59,821 nucleotides of DNA from a virus. Shown here in pieces: positions 1-8,814 of the stretch; positions within the stretch are counted from its first letter, which is position 1, and each line of letters starts with the position of its first letter. The DNA is taken from IMG/VR virus record IMGVR_UViG_3300018080_000197, positions 1-59,821 of that record. One strand, given 5' to 3'. The translations under genes were made by a program, and so were the position numbers. Under the pieces are notes generated by a model. That model had not been told where the DNA came from and searched no databases. It saw only the letters and a program-made list of their open reading frames with translations.

Positions 1-110
1 AGACGGCCAAGACGGCCAAGACGGCCAAGACGGCCAAGACGGCCAAGACGGCCAAGACGGCCAAGACGGCCAAGACGGCCAAGACGGCCAAGACGGCCAA
101 GACGGCCAAG
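1..110 (+). repeat. 9-bp tandem repeat encoding Lys-Thr-Ala, at least 12 copies
   Basis: A perfect array of the unit aagacggcc runs from the first base to 110. It is in frame with the histone-like gene, so each unit adds Lys-Thr-Ala. The same array at the other end of the window (59668-59712) has only five units before the identical downstream sequence. Because the window starts inside the array, the true count here may exceed twelve. Confidence 0.95.
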
Positions 111-650
111 ACCTCTTCCCCCAGCAAGCCGAAGGGGAAGCCGAAGGCCAAGACTTCCAGTGCCACGGCTGGAGACAGAGGGTGTGCGGCATTCATCCGG
201 CAGTGTTACACGGAAGGGGGATACAACACTCCCACGGATGAAATCCGCCAGAAGTGTGTCGAGAAGTTCCCCAACCATCGGGCTCCCCTGAACCCGTTCT
301 ACATACCCAAGATCAGGAGAGAAATGGTGGCCGCAGGGAAGCTGACCAAACCGGCTTCTACCTCCAAGCCTGAGACCACCAAACCGCGCAAGACACGTGG
401 AGGGGGTGAGTCCGCCACCACGAAGACCGGCGGTGTCCAGCGGAAGGCCGGGCGGACAGCTAAGGCGAAAACCCGGGCCAAATCCGTGCGGGCGCCGTCC
501 ACGGACAAGACTGGTGCAACCGTCAAGTCCAGGTCTTCAAAGGACAAGGGTGCGGCCAAGGCCAAGGCCGCGTCCAAGGCCGTGTCACCGCGGAAGCCGA
601 AGGCCGGACGGTCTTCCACCAAGAAGGCCGCGTCCAAGGCGTCTTCCTGA
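1..650 (+). CDS. Histone H1-like Lys/Ala-rich protein, 3' part (gene continues from 59497)
   Basis: This is the C-terminal part of a very basic protein whose start lies at 59497-59821; the gene is interrupted only because the window is cut there. It opens with at least twelve Thr-Ala-Lys units (3-110). A short ordered-looking domain follows (about 165-350, with AAFIRQCY, DEIRQKCV and FYIPKIRREM), then a long Lys/Ala/Ser/Arg tail ending at the tga at 648-650. Lys-Ala-rich repeats are known in bacterial histone H1-like and AlgP/HrdA-type proteins that bind DNA without strong sequence specificity. I infer a nucleoid or virion DNA-condensing role. The small domain is not one I can name. Joined through 111/59716 the protein would be about 252 residues with five KTA units, and longer with the copy number at this end. 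Confidence 0.8.
   Translation, partial: TAKTAKTAKTAKTAKTAKTAKTAKTAKTAKTAKTAKTSSPSKPKGKPKAKTSSATAGDRGCAAFIRQCYTEGGYNTPTDEIRQKCVEKFPNHRAPLNPFYIPKIRREMVAAGKLTKPASTSKPETTKPRKTRGGGESATTKTGGVQRKAGRTAKAKTRAKSVRAPSTDKTGATVKSRSSKDKGAAKAKAASKAVSPRKPKAGRSSTKKAASKASS
111..216. repeat. Terminal overlap, left copy (matches 59716-59821)
   Basis: These 106 bases recur as the last 106 bases of the window with one difference: t at 156 versus g at 59761, changing Ser to Ala. This is the signature of a circular or circularly permuted molecule assembled with overlapping ends. It does not show where packaged DNA ends lie. Confidence 0.9.
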
Positions 651-715
651 CGACGGGAAAGGGGAGGCGGGACCGTTCCAGGTTCCGTCTCCCCTACGCA
701 TCACCGGAGGGGTGT

Positions 716-2113
716 ATGCCGCACCGTTTGTCAAAACGCAAGCTGTATCCACACCAACAGGACATGTTGTCCTATTGCAGGCGTGAGGAACACCCGGCCC
801 TATTTGTGGAAATGCGTTTGGGGAAGTGTGTGGTAGCCATTCGTCGTTGTCAGACATACACGCCGCGTAATCCAGGTCTAGGTCTAAGAGTATTGATAGT
901 TGCCCCGTTCTCTGCGCTGGACGGCTGGGAGAGGGAATTGCGTCTGGAAGGGGAGAAAGGCGTGGTGTATCTGACAGGGGAGAAAGGCGCGCGCTTCAAA
1001 GCCTTATGGGGTGCATCCTGGACGGCCGGGAACCAATGGTGTCTATTCAACAAAGAGGGGCACCTTAGCCTCCCGGAGGTCATGGACGTTTGGTGGGATG
1101 CTGTGATCCTGGACGAAAGCCATTTTATAAAGAATCCACAAGCCCAAGTAACCGAATTCTTTCTGAACCGCTTCGGGGACGTCCCGCATAGGTGGTTGTT
1201 GACCGGGACGCCCAACCCACAGGGAGACTTGGACCTGTGGACCCAACTAGCCTTCCTGGACGGCAAGGCGTTCGGACATGCCAGCTATTGGGATTTTCGC
1301 GCGTCCAGGTTCTCATGTCCTGTTTGGAGCCATGACTGGAAACCCAATGTGGGGACTCGAACCCTAGTCAAGCGGACACTGGCGGAACGTGCCTTCGTCT
1401 TGAAAAAGGCGGATGTAGGGCTAGAGATTCCCACAGTGTATGAACGGCGCTTGCTGGAACTGCCTGGAGAGGTTCAGGACGCTTACAGAACGGCAGAGGA
1501 AGAGTTCCTGCTGGAGTGGAAGGGGAAAGAGGTCAAGGACACCAAACACGCCGTAGTCCGCCTTCAATGGCTACGACAGTTGTGCTCCGGATACCTGGAC
1601 GGGGAGTTTATCTGGCGCGGGAAATACACTGAGCTGGTGACTCTGCTTCAGGGAGAATTAGCCCATGAACCCGTAGTGGTGTGGTTCAACTACAACAACC
1701 AACTCCGGCAGGCGGCGCAAATGCTGGAGGTCCACGGCATGGACCCGGCCATAGTCTACGGGGATATAAACAAAGCGTCGCGCCGGGAAGAGTTCTCCAG
1801 GTTCCGGGAGGGGAAGACCCGTATCCTGCTGGCACAGCAAGCCGTTGCTCAAACAGGTCTTGACCTTTCAATAGCTGATACCTGTATCTACTTCAACCCA
1901 CCGCTGGGGACTCTGGCGCGTAGTCAGACAGAGGCGCGGATAGAACGTCTGGGGAAACGCGGTCCCCTGCTGGTTGTGGACCTCTGTGTCAAGGACTCTG
2001 TGGATACGGATATCCTGGACGCGCTACAGGACAAGACCGAGGATCAAACCCGGATGTTGCGGAGGGTCCTGACCCTCATTAGGAGACGAAACAGAAATGT
2101 CACACATAGTTGA
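716..2113 (+). CDS. SNF2/DEAD-like superfamily 2 helicase
   Basis: A 465-residue two-domain SF2 helicase of the SNF2 type common in phage replication modules. The N-terminal half has a Q-like region (YPHQQDMLSY), motif I as RLGKC, a VLIVAPFSALDGWERE motif Ia region, DESH as motif II and LTGTPNPQ as motif III. The C-terminal half has LLAQQAVAQTGLDL and the ARIERLGKRG region typical of motifs V and VI. The Walker A threonine is replaced by Cys (GKC rather than GKT). The ATG at 716 follows ggagggg at 706-712. The stop overlaps the next gene by 17 bases, suggesting translational coupling. Likely role: ATP-driven remodelling of forks or recombination intermediates. Confidence 0.88.
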   Translation: MPHRLSKRKLYPHQQDMLSYCRREEHPALFVEMRLGKCVVAIRRCQTYTPRNPGLGLRVLIVAPFSALDGWERELRLEGEKGVVYLTGEKGARFKALWGASWTAGNQWCLFNKEGHLSLPEVMDVWWDAVILDESHFIKNPQAQVTEFFLNRFGDVPHRWLLTGTPNPQGDLDLWTQLAFLDGKAFGHASYWDFRASRFSCPVWSHDWKPNVGTRTLVKRTLAERAFVLKKADVGLEIPTVYERRLLELPGEVQDAYRTAEEEFLLEWKGKEVKDTKHAVVRLQWLRQLCSGYLDGEFIWRGKYTELVTLLQGELAHEPVVVWFNYNNQLRQAAQMLEVHGMDPAIVYGDINKASRREEFSRFREGKTRILLAQQAVAQTGLDLSIADTCIYFNPPLGTLARSQTEARIERLGKRGPLLVVDLCVKDSVDTDILDALQDKTEDQTRMLRRVLTLIRRRNRNVTHS

Positions 2114-2645
2114 TTTGTTAGAGTTAGATCAACATCCCGTAAATGCTGGGTTGTTGACTGTAGACCCCGGATTGGGAGGAACGGGACTGGCCTTCTGGAA
2201 GGACTTCACCGTTTGGGAATCAGAGGGAGTGCGTCCCCCGGATAGTGTCCATTCCCTGCGCACGGGGAGGCAGGATTCCCATTGGTGGGATAGGTGCATC
2301 AGACTGTCCAAATCGTTCGAGCTGATTATGAGGCGCTACCGTTGGCCGGGACTGGTAGTGGTTGAAGGGCAAGAACTCTGGTCTTCCAGCGGAACCAGTC
2401 AAGCGTCCGTGGGGAAGGGAGATATGTTCAAGACGGCTTATCTGGTGGGTATGATAGGCCACACAGTGCATGGTGGACGTTGCATTTGCAGGCTGGTTCC
2501 TCCCTCACAGTGGAAGGGCCAGCTTTCCAAACAAGCGGTGGTCAAGCGGATCAAACGGAGACTCCCTGACGTGGAGGACGCCTGTCTGGCGGATCACGTC
2601 TCGGACGCCGTTGGTCTAGGTCTTTTTCTCATGGGAGGACTCTGA
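2097..2645 (+). CDS. RuvC-like Holliday junction resolvase / RNase H-fold nuclease
   Basis: 182 residues with an RNase H-fold layout: TVDPGLGGTG near residue 23 (first acidic residue on beta 1), VVVEGQ in the middle (second acidic residue) and DHVSDAVGLG near the C terminus (final acidic pair). This is the pattern of phage RuvC-like resolvases. It begins inside the helicase gene (ATG at 2097). The setting among recombination genes supports resolution of branched DNA before packaging. The exact substrate is inferred. Confidence 0.75.
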   Translation: MSHIVDLLELDQHPVNAGLLTVDPGLGGTGLAFWKDFTVWESEGVRPPDSVHSLRTGRQDSHWWDRCIRLSKSFELIMRRYRWPGLVVVEGQELWSSSGTSQASVGKGDMFKTAYLVGMIGHTVHGGRCICRLVPPSQWKGQLSKQAVVKRIKRRLPDVEDACLADHVSDAVGLGLFLMGGL

Positions 2646-2648
2646 GCA

Positions 2649-2888
2649 ATGTCAGACAAGAAGTCCAACACAAACGGACAAGCTGTAGCTGTGACTTGCA
2701 GACCGGACAGGCTGATATCCTTTCTGGAATGCGTCTCTGAGGTGGTGGAGAAGATACGGGAGGTAGGGACGTCCGAGAGTGTAGTCCTTTACGTTAGGCC
2801 GGGAGATACCAAGCGTCCGTTGTCTGTGGTTGTAAGAGGCAATGTAGACCTCATTGACGACACGGCTTCAGCGGAGGTGTGCTCGTGA
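2649..2888 (+). CDS. Hypothetical protein, 79 aa
   Basis: A small protein with no family I recognise. It is predicted to alternate strands and helices, with a hydrophobic centre around ISFLECVSEVVEKI. It follows the RuvC-like gene by three bases and overlaps the glycosylase start through GTGA at 2885-2888, so it is probably translated as part of the same operon. Confidence 0.65.
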   Translation: MSDKKSNTNGQAVAVTCRPDRLISFLECVSEVVEKIREVGTSESVVLYVRPGDTKRPLSVVVRGNVDLIDDTASAEVCS

Positions 2889-3469
2889 GTCTGGAGAATT
2901 GGTATCGCTGCACGGCGTGTCCCCTGTCCCGCTTCCGGAGGCGTGTGGTTCTGGGGAAGGGGACTATACCTGCGCAGATACTAATTGTGGGGGAAGCGCC
3001 GGGGAAGTCCGAGGACCTCCGCGGTGAACCGTTTGTTGGTCCGGCGGGAAGGATACTCCACAGCGCCATAGAGGATGCTACGGAACTAAGTGAACACACG
3101 TTGACCCCTACCATCTACATCACCAACACAGTGGCGTGTAGGCCAACGGATACTCCCAGAGGACCCAATAGGGAACCCACCAAGAAAGAGATTCTGACGT
3201 GTATGCCCCGGTTCCAAGCTACTGTGCGGATGGTAGCTCCACAGGAAGTGATTCTGCTGGGCAAGGTGGCAGAGGTGGCATACAAACGGCTGTATCCGGA
3301 TGCCGTGTGCCTCCGACACCCGGCATACATCTTGCGGAAGGGAGGAACGGAATCCACGGAATACAGAGGACTGGTAAGGGGCCTGGTGGACGTTTTCAAC
3401 AAGATTCCCGTGGAGCACCACAGCCACGGACGCACTATTCACAGGCGGAGGAAGAATGAGCAATCGTAG
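2885..3469 (+). CDS. Family 4-type uracil-DNA glycosylase
   Basis: Removes uracil from DNA in family 4 enzymes, which carry an iron-sulfur cluster. The sequence shows CTACPL (Cys 9 and 12 with this start), VGEAPGKSEDLRGEPFVGPAG as the uracil-binding motif A, a further Cys in NTVACRPT, and HPAYIL as the HPA-type motif B. I chose the GTG at 2885 because gcggagg at 2871-2877 is well spaced to it but too close to the in-frame GTG at 2879. The C-terminal tail is Arg/Lys rich. In this phage it could protect against deamination or process replication intermediates. Confidence 0.85.
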   Translation: MSLENWYRCTACPLSRFRRRVVLGKGTIPAQILIVGEAPGKSEDLRGEPFVGPAGRILHSAIEDATELSEHTLTPTIYITNTVACRPTDTPRGPNREPTKKEILTCMPRFQATVRMVAPQEVILLGKVAEVAYKRLYPDAVCLRHPAYILRKGGTESTEYRGLVRGLVDVFNKIPVEHHSHGRTIHRRRKNEQS

Positions 3470-4445
3470 GATTTCAAAGTTTCGCAAGTGGTCCACAGGA
3501 TACCGTCTGGAGGATGGTGTTACGCAGTCCATGTTGTCCGCCTTTCTGGCCTGCCGGAGGCGGATGCTATATGAACTGGCGGGTTGGGAGTCCGTGAAGC
3601 AGAAATCCAGCCTGCGGCTAGGGTCTATGGCTCATGATGTTCTTCACCAGTATCATCTTGGGATCATAGGTGGGAAGGTGCGTCAACCCCAGCAGGCCGA
3701 CCGGATCATCCGGGGGACTGTGGACAAATGCCTGCGGAAGAACCTGAAGGAATCCAGCGCCGTCAACCCGGCGGAGGAAATGGAACTGGAAGCCGTCAAG
3801 GCGCGCGCCGTCCTGGAAGAATACGTCAGGTGGTGGACGGGAGACCTGGAGAGAGACTGGGAGGAAGTAGAAGCCACGTTCGACGTGCAGTTTCACGGCT
3901 TCCGTCTCAGGGGACGTATGGACGGACTCTATCGTAGGTCCAAGCGGCGGTTCGTTCTATACGAGACCAAGACCTTCTCCAGGATGAATGAGGACGAACT
4001 AACGGACAAGCTGTCATTCGACTTCCAGTGTCTGTTCTACTTGACCGCATTGCTCCATCGCGCAGACGGAATGGTCTCCCATGCCAGAGAAGCCCAGGAT
4101 GTGCTTTACAACATGATCCGGGTCCCCCAGCTAGTCCAGGGAGACAAAGAAACCTCCGGACAGTTTGTGGGGAGAATACGCGAGGACGTGCGGACACGTC
4201 CGGAACACTACTTCAAGCGCTTCGATTTGAACTTTCCCCCAGAGATACGGGAAGAGTTCGAGGATGAATTGCTTCTGAAGCTGCGAGAGTTTGAAACTTG
4301 GCTGGGAGGACACCTAGCCACTTACAAAACGGAAGGGTCCTGCTTCACACGGTGGTCCTGTCCGTTCGTTCATGCGTGCGCCTCCGGGAGACTTCGGCCG
4401 CACTACGCCCAGACGCGCATTCTGTTCAGAGAACTTCTGGATTAG
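3456..4445 (+). CDS. Cas4/RecB-like PD-(D/E)XK nuclease with likely Fe-S cluster
   Basis: A 329-residue nuclease of the PD-(D/E)XK superfamily. The catalytic core is RMDGLY (Asp156) and ETK (Glu170, Lys172), followed by a Gln/Tyr motif (DFQCLFYLTAL). One early Cys (FLACRRRM) and three late Cys (CFTRWSCPFVHAC) match the four-Cys arrangement that holds a 4Fe-4S cluster in Cas4 and AddB proteins. The N terminus carries RRISKFR, a variant of the ITK peptide found in other proteins here. It overlaps the glycosylase by 14 bases and precedes the Sak4-like gene, consistent with 5' end resection in recombination. Confidence 0.88.
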   Translation: MSNRRISKFRKWSTGYRLEDGVTQSMLSAFLACRRRMLYELAGWESVKQKSSLRLGSMAHDVLHQYHLGIIGGKVRQPQQADRIIRGTVDKCLRKNLKESSAVNPAEEMELEAVKARAVLEEYVRWWTGDLERDWEEVEATFDVQFHGFRLRGRMDGLYRRSKRRFVLYETKTFSRMNEDELTDKLSFDFQCLFYLTALLHRADGMVSHAREAQDVLYNMIRVPQLVQGDKETSGQFVGRIREDVRTRPEHYFKRFDLNFPPEIREEFEDELLLKLREFETWLGGHLATYKTEGSCFTRWSCPFVHACASGRLRPHYAQTRILFRELLD

Positions 4446-4456
4446 GAGCACCAGTT

Positions 4457-5440
4457 ATGGCCCTAAAGCACAAACGAGTATCCCTTGTGCGCAAGGGAAG
4501 TGGAAAGACCGTATCCGAGCAAGCCTTGGATATGTCCAAGTTCCCCGGACTGCCTACAGAGAAGAAAGGTCCTATCACGGAATTCCTTCTCTACACCACG
4601 CTACTGTATGGGAGAGAGGGTGTGGGGAAGACCAAGACATTCTCCACGTTCCCCAACGCCTTGTTCCTCTCCACGGAGCCGGGGACAAAGGGGCTGAAGG
4701 TGTTCGAGTATAACGCCGCTGGCGGAGGTTGTAAGTCGTGGGAATACATTCTGGCGGCGTGTGAGTTGTTGGAGAAGACAGAGGAATTCGACTACGTAGT
4801 CATGGATACCGTAGACAGGGCGTATGACATGGCTATGGACTACGTATGTGCCAAACTGGGGATAGACTACCCCGGACGCACTGTGGACGACCAAGAGGAC
4901 TTCGGCAAGAGCTGGAAGAAAATCCGTCAGGAGTTCCTACGGGCAATCAACCGGATAGTCCAGACCGGCAGAGGCGTAGGCTTCACCTCCCATGCGATAG
5001 AGGAAGACGTGAAACGTCCGGACGGGTCCAGCTACCACCAAATCCGGCCTACCATGTCCAAGCAGGCGCGGAAGGTGGTGGAACCTCTGGTGGACTTCGC
5101 CTTCTACTGCGATTATGTTCGTGGGGCGGACAACAAGGTCCACCGCGTCATGTTCACCAAGGCCACGGAAATGGTGTTCGCCAAGGAACGCGAACTTCCC
5201 GGACAGGCCGTTTCTCTCCCAGCAGTGCTCCCGGTCACGCCGGACGGCGGATACGAAATCCTGGAGGCGGCGTTCTCCGGGAAAAACGTGGGATTGGACC
5301 CTCGGACGCTAATGCCCCCCAGAAACGCCAGTCCGATAGTCCAGAAGTTCATGGCCCAACAACACAAACTTGCGCACAAGTCACCCTCTGCGGTCAAAAC
5401 GGGACACCGCGGTGTGACACTCACACGGAAGGGAGGATAG
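4457..5440 (+). CDS. Sak4-like RecA-fold ATPase (single-strand annealing/recombination)
   Basis: 328 residues with a Walker A GREGVGKT (52-59) and a Walker B-like strand FDYVVMDTVD. This is the short RecA-core arrangement of phage nucleotide-binding proteins of the Sak4 type. The ATG at 4457 follows aggagc; longer in-frame starts run into the nuclease gene and lack a ribosome site. Sak4 proteins work with a phage ssDNA-binding protein, and the next gene fits that partner. The tail ends in a basic GVTLTRKGG. Confidence 0.83.
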   Translation: MALKHKRVSLVRKGSGKTVSEQALDMSKFPGLPTEKKGPITEFLLYTTLLYGREGVGKTKTFSTFPNALFLSTEPGTKGLKVFEYNAAGGGCKSWEYILAACELLEKTEEFDYVVMDTVDRAYDMAMDYVCAKLGIDYPGRTVDDQEDFGKSWKKIRQEFLRAINRIVQTGRGVGFTSHAIEEDVKRPDGSSYHQIRPTMSKQARKVVEPLVDFAFYCDYVRGADNKVHRVMFTKATEMVFAKERELPGQAVSLPAVLPVTPDGGYEILEAAFSGKNVGLDPRTLMPPRNASPIVQKFMAQQHKLAHKSPSAVKTGHRGVTLTRKGG

Positions 5441-5507
5441 CCAACTCACCAGTTCGCTAGGTTGACGTTAGTTCACTTTGTTCAAACAGGAGAAAGGAAT
5501 TCAAGCA

Positions 5508-6710
5508 ATGGCAAAGACGCAAGGCAAGTCCAGGACCTCTGTGTTCCAGCAGAGAATGGGCAAAATGCAGGCCAACTATGAAGCCTCCAAGGAAAACAGG
5601 TTCGGAGGCAAGTTCCCGGACGGAACGTTCCGGTTCCAGCTTCAGGAACTCGAGGGACGGGAGTCCAGGTCCTCTAAGGGGGACGATGGTCTTCCGAGAC
5701 TGTTCGTCTACGGCGAACTCTACTGCATGGAAGGCGAGAACGTAGGCAAAATCTTCCGGCAGAACTTCATGGTGGATACGGACGGCGGACTGTCCATGCT
5801 GTGCCAGTTCCTGGAGGACCTCGGCGGAGAACTCCCCGAGGAAGCCAAGGACCTGGAAGAGGCTATAGCCGAGGTCGCCGATCGTGCGCCCATCATTCAG
5901 GGAACTGTTTCCACGTCGGACCGTGGTTTCCAGAATCTGCGGGTAGACCGTCTGCTCCAGGAGAGCGCGGAGAAGGCGGAGGGGGAGTCCGGCGGAGACG
6001 ACGACGGTGACAGCGCCACAGAGGGACAGGGAGAGGAATCCGACGCGGAGGAAGCGATTACCCGCGAATGGGTAGCCGACGCCACCAGAGACCAGTTGGC
6101 GGAAGTCATTGACGCCTACGGTCTGAGCGTCGAAGTCCCCCAGCGTGTGACCACCAAGAAACGCGAGGAAGTCCTTGCGGCGCTGGTGGAGGAAGGCGTC
6201 ATAGAGGAAGAGGAAGAGGAAGAACCTGCCGATGGTGGTTCGGACGGTGACGCCTCCCAGAACGACGCCCCTCCCGCCCTGTCGGCGGACGACTGCCTGA
6301 AGATGGAACCGGAGGCGCTGGCCGAAGCGGTCAAGGACTTCGGTCTGGACGTCAAGGTCCCCAAGAAACTCACCAAGAAGCGCAGGGACCAAATCATCAT
6401 AGCCTTGGACGAAGCTGGCGCTTTCGACGCGCCTGCGGAGAAGGCTCCCGTCCAGGCCAAATCCGGGAAGGCGGCGGCGGGAAAACCGGCCGCACCGGCC
6501 AAACGGACTCTGACTCGCAAGAAGAAAGAGTCCGAGGGTCCGTCTGTGGACGAGCTGCGGGAACTGGCGGCGACTCTGGGAGTCACCGTGGAGGACGACG
6601 CGGACAGGGACGCCGTGGTTACGGCTATCAACCTGTATGAGTATCAGCGTTCCGAACTCACGGATGACGAAGTCGCCATGCTGGAATCCATTGGCGCGGA
6701 CCTCAAATGA
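5508..6710 (+). CDS. Probable phage ssDNA-binding protein with repeated SAP/LEM-like modules
   Basis: 400 residues. The first 160 or so look like the beta-rich DUF669-type domain that often follows Sak4 in phages. After an acidic linker come three related helix-turn-helix-like segments: DQLAEVIDAYGLSVEVP, EALAEAVKDFGLDVKVP and DELRELAATLGVTVED. Each of the first two is followed by a KKRxx helix, resembling SAP/LEM/HeH DNA-binding modules. The ATG at 5508 follows ggagaaagga; the ORF can be extended upstream but without a site. I infer ssDNA binding plus added duplex or protein contacts. The family call rests mostly on context. Confidence 0.6.
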   Translation: MAKTQGKSRTSVFQQRMGKMQANYEASKENRFGGKFPDGTFRFQLQELEGRESRSSKGDDGLPRLFVYGELYCMEGENVGKIFRQNFMVDTDGGLSMLCQFLEDLGGELPEEAKDLEEAIAEVADRAPIIQGTVSTSDRGFQNLRVDRLLQESAEKAEGESGGDDDGDSATEGQGEESDAEEAITREWVADATRDQLAEVIDAYGLSVEVPQRVTTKKREEVLAALVEEGVIEEEEEEEPADGGSDGDASQNDAPPALSADDCLKMEPEALAEAVKDFGLDVKVPKKLTKKRRDQIIIALDEAGAFDAPAEKAPVQAKSGKAAAGKPAAPAKRTLTRKKKESEGPSVDELRELAATLGVTVEDDADRDAVVTAINLYEYQRSELTDDEVAMLESIGADLK

Positions 6711-6725
6711 CGGCCTGAGCGTCAC

Positions 6726-6757
6726 GGGGACCGGGGGTTTCTTCGCCTCCGGTCCCC
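6726..6757 (+). promoter_or_regulatory. 12-bp hairpin just upstream of the DNA polymerase start
   Basis: Arms 6726-6737 and 6746-6757 pair over 12 positions with one G-U, around an 8-base loop. No U-run follows, so it is unlikely to be an intrinsic terminator. It sits 12 bases before the polymerase ATG, which has no clear ribosome site, so it may tune translation or mRNA processing. Confidence 0.5.
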
Positions 6758-6768
6758 ACTCTCCCACC

Positions 6769-8562
6769 ATGCGGAATGACCTGCCTACAGTAGCGTATGA
6801 CGTTGAAACGACCGGACTCCACATACACAGTGGAGCACGGATGTTCGCCTATGTGGTTACAGACGAAACGGGTAGTTCAGAGGTGAAGCGGTTGGACGGT
6901 TCCCCGGTCAGACGCCTGACCTCCAGGAAACACCTGGACAGCGTGTGGGATGACTCCCAAAAGGGGAGGCAGGCCAAGACTATGCACAACGCCAAGTTCG
7001 ACCTTCAGGCCACGGAAGTATATCTTGGAAAGCGTCTGGAAGGGCACGATATACACTGCACACATAAGATGGCCCATATCCTACAAAACCATCACCATGA
7101 CCTGAGTCTGGATAATCTGGCGTGGGAACTGGCGGAGTATCCCAGACAGGACGCGGCCATGAAGCGGTTGGCCAAAGTCTACGGCGGAGGGAAGTTGCGC
7201 TATGACAAGGTTCCGGAACGAGACATGACCCAGTATCAGATAGCGGACGGGGAACGCGGGATGCTGCTGTTTTTGTTCTTCTGGCCCAAGATACTAGCCA
7301 ACCCCAAGTGGTTGGAGTGTTACAACGTAGAACGAGAACTGATATGGACAACCATGCGGATGGAAGAACGTGGTCTTATGATCCGCCCTAAAGAGACTGG
7401 GAAACTAGTTGTGGAACTGGAGGACAAGGTAGATGCTTTGCAGGAGAGATTGTTTGACATGGTGGGTTGGCGTTTCAACCCCCTGAGTGACGACCAGTTG
7501 CGTAGGGTCCTCTTCAAGAAGCTGCGGCTTCCCGTGGGGAAGATGACCAAGAAGTCCAATAAGCCCTCTACGGACAAGAACGTATTACATGACCTGAAGG
7601 AAACCACCAACCATCCCGTGATAGACTTGATCCTCCAGATACGCGCATACACCAGAGGGGCGGGGACAGTGGGAAAGTATCTGGATTTGGCGGATGACGG
7701 CTGGATCATTCATCCCACTATCAATACCTGTAGGGCAATCACTGGACGGGAATCTTCGGAACACCCCAACCTCCAGAACGTGGAGAAGGAAGGCGTTCTC
7801 CTGAATCCCTACCCTGTAGCGGCTAGACGCTGCTTCCGCCCCAGAGTGGGATATGTGAACATACACGTGGACTACTCCGGGATAGAAATGCGTCTGTTGA
7901 TCTTCTATTCCAGGGACAAGAAAATGATAGCTTGTCTGAACACGGGGGACGGCGACGTTCACGCCTTGGCCGCTGCTGTGTTCTTCCAGGGTAGATTCAC
8001 AGAGGCGGAGAAGGACGCACGGAAGGTCTTACGCGGCGCTACCAAGAATGCCAACTTTGCCATTCCGTATGGAGCACAACCGGCCAAGGTAGCCGCAACG
8101 CTGGGGATGACTCTCCGGGAGGGAACCGCCGCATTCAGGCGCTACGGCAGAGAGTTCCCGGACATAGTGGCTTTGAACCGCCGCATTTCCCAGCAAGTGG
8201 AGGCGGAAGGCTTTGTGACCACCATCTTTGGGAGAAGGCTTCACGTTCCCCGTAACAAAGCCTATATGGGCACCAATTACCTCATTCAAGGCACAGGAGC
8301 ACAGATTCTCAAACGGGCACAAAACCGCGTCCACCGTTACAACGAGGAATACACGGGAGGGGAAGTGCGGTTGTTGCTGCCCATACATGATGAAATAGTC
8401 ATAGAGTATCCACGGAGCAGGTTGAAGGACCTTCCTGGGTATCTCAAAGACATACGGGACCTGATGGTGGACTTCCCCGAATTCGATATCCCGCTTGACG
8501 TGGAGGCTGGTATGTCCACGTTATGTTGGGCAGAGAAACGGGAGTTGACCATTCCAGACTGA
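6769..8562 (+). CDS. Family A DNA polymerase (PolA type) with 3'-5' exonuclease domain
   Basis: 597 residues from ATG 6769. The N-terminal DEDD exonuclease motif is YDVETTG (Asp11, Glu13). The polymerase domain has motif A as DYSGIEMR (Asp368), the O-helix motif B as KNANFAIPYG with Phe at the dNTP-selecting position, and motif C as IHDEIV (Asp541). There is no 5' nuclease domain, as in other phage enzymes. It is the likely replicative polymerase. The start is weakly supported because the only upstream feature is a hairpin; upstream in-frame starts overlap the previous gene. If the genome carries 7-deazaguanine, this enzyme must at least read it as template, since DpdA acts after synthesis. 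Confidence 0.95.
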   Translation: MRNDLPTVAYDVETTGLHIHSGARMFAYVVTDETGSSEVKRLDGSPVRRLTSRKHLDSVWDDSQKGRQAKTMHNAKFDLQATEVYLGKRLEGHDIHCTHKMAHILQNHHHDLSLDNLAWELAEYPRQDAAMKRLAKVYGGGKLRYDKVPERDMTQYQIADGERGMLLFLFFWPKILANPKWLECYNVERELIWTTMRMEERGLMIRPKETGKLVVELEDKVDALQERLFDMVGWRFNPLSDDQLRRVLFKKLRLPVGKMTKKSNKPSTDKNVLHDLKETTNHPVIDLILQIRAYTRGAGTVGKYLDLADDGWIIHPTINTCRAITGRESSEHPNLQNVEKEGVLLNPYPVAARRCFRPRVGYVNIHVDYSGIEMRLLIFYSRDKKMIACLNTGDGDVHALAAAVFFQGRFTEAEKDARKVLRGATKNANFAIPYGAQPAKVAATLGMTLREGTAAFRRYGREFPDIVALNRRISQQVEAEGFVTTIFGRRLHVPRNKAYMGTNYLIQGTGAQILKRAQNRVHRYNEEYTGGEVRLLLPIHDEIVIEYPRSRLKDLPGYLKDIRDLMVDFPEFDIPLDVEAGMSTLCWAEKRELTIPD

Positions 8563-8574
8563 CGGGAGGATTCA

Positions 8575-8796
8575 ATGTCCGAAACACTGTCGCGCCGTCG
8601 TATAGCGAGGGGACGCGCACGGACCCGCGTGGACATAATCAACAGCTTGTGTAGAAAGGTAGGTGTTTGCCGCAGAGACTCGTCGAGCCAGTATCTGACC
8701 AAGACCGAGTGGCTGAAGCTGTCAGAGGCATTCGACGCCGGACAGCAGGCTTTGGAGAGGGAACAGGAACAACAGCAGGACAACGCCAGCAGCTAG
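8575..8796 (+). CDS. Hypothetical basic protein, 73 aa
   Basis: Not recognised. The first third is very Arg rich (RRRIARGRARTR) and the end is a Gln/Glu-rich helix. It follows gggagga at 8563-8569 and lies between the polymerase and the primase-helicase, so a replication accessory role is possible but unproven. Confidence 0.6.
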   Translation: MSETLSRRRIARGRARTRVDIINSLCRKVGVCRRDSSSQYLTKTEWLKLSEAFDAGQQALEREQEQQQDNASS

Positions 8797-8814
8797 AGAG
8801 GTCCAGGAACTCCA

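Noticed and set aside
1-110. CRISPR array
   Set aside because: The repeats are 9 bp, head to tail, with no spacers, and are in frame with a protein gene.
299-637. Long minus-strand open frame opposite the histone-like gene
   Set aside because: The low-complexity Lys/Ala/Arg codons of the + strand gene leave the complement open; no ribosome site or plausible protein.
5457-6824. 455-codon minus-strand open frame
   Set aside because: It mirrors the ssDNA-binding gene, whose GAG/GAC-rich codons rarely give stops on the complement; the + strand protein has coherent domain structure.
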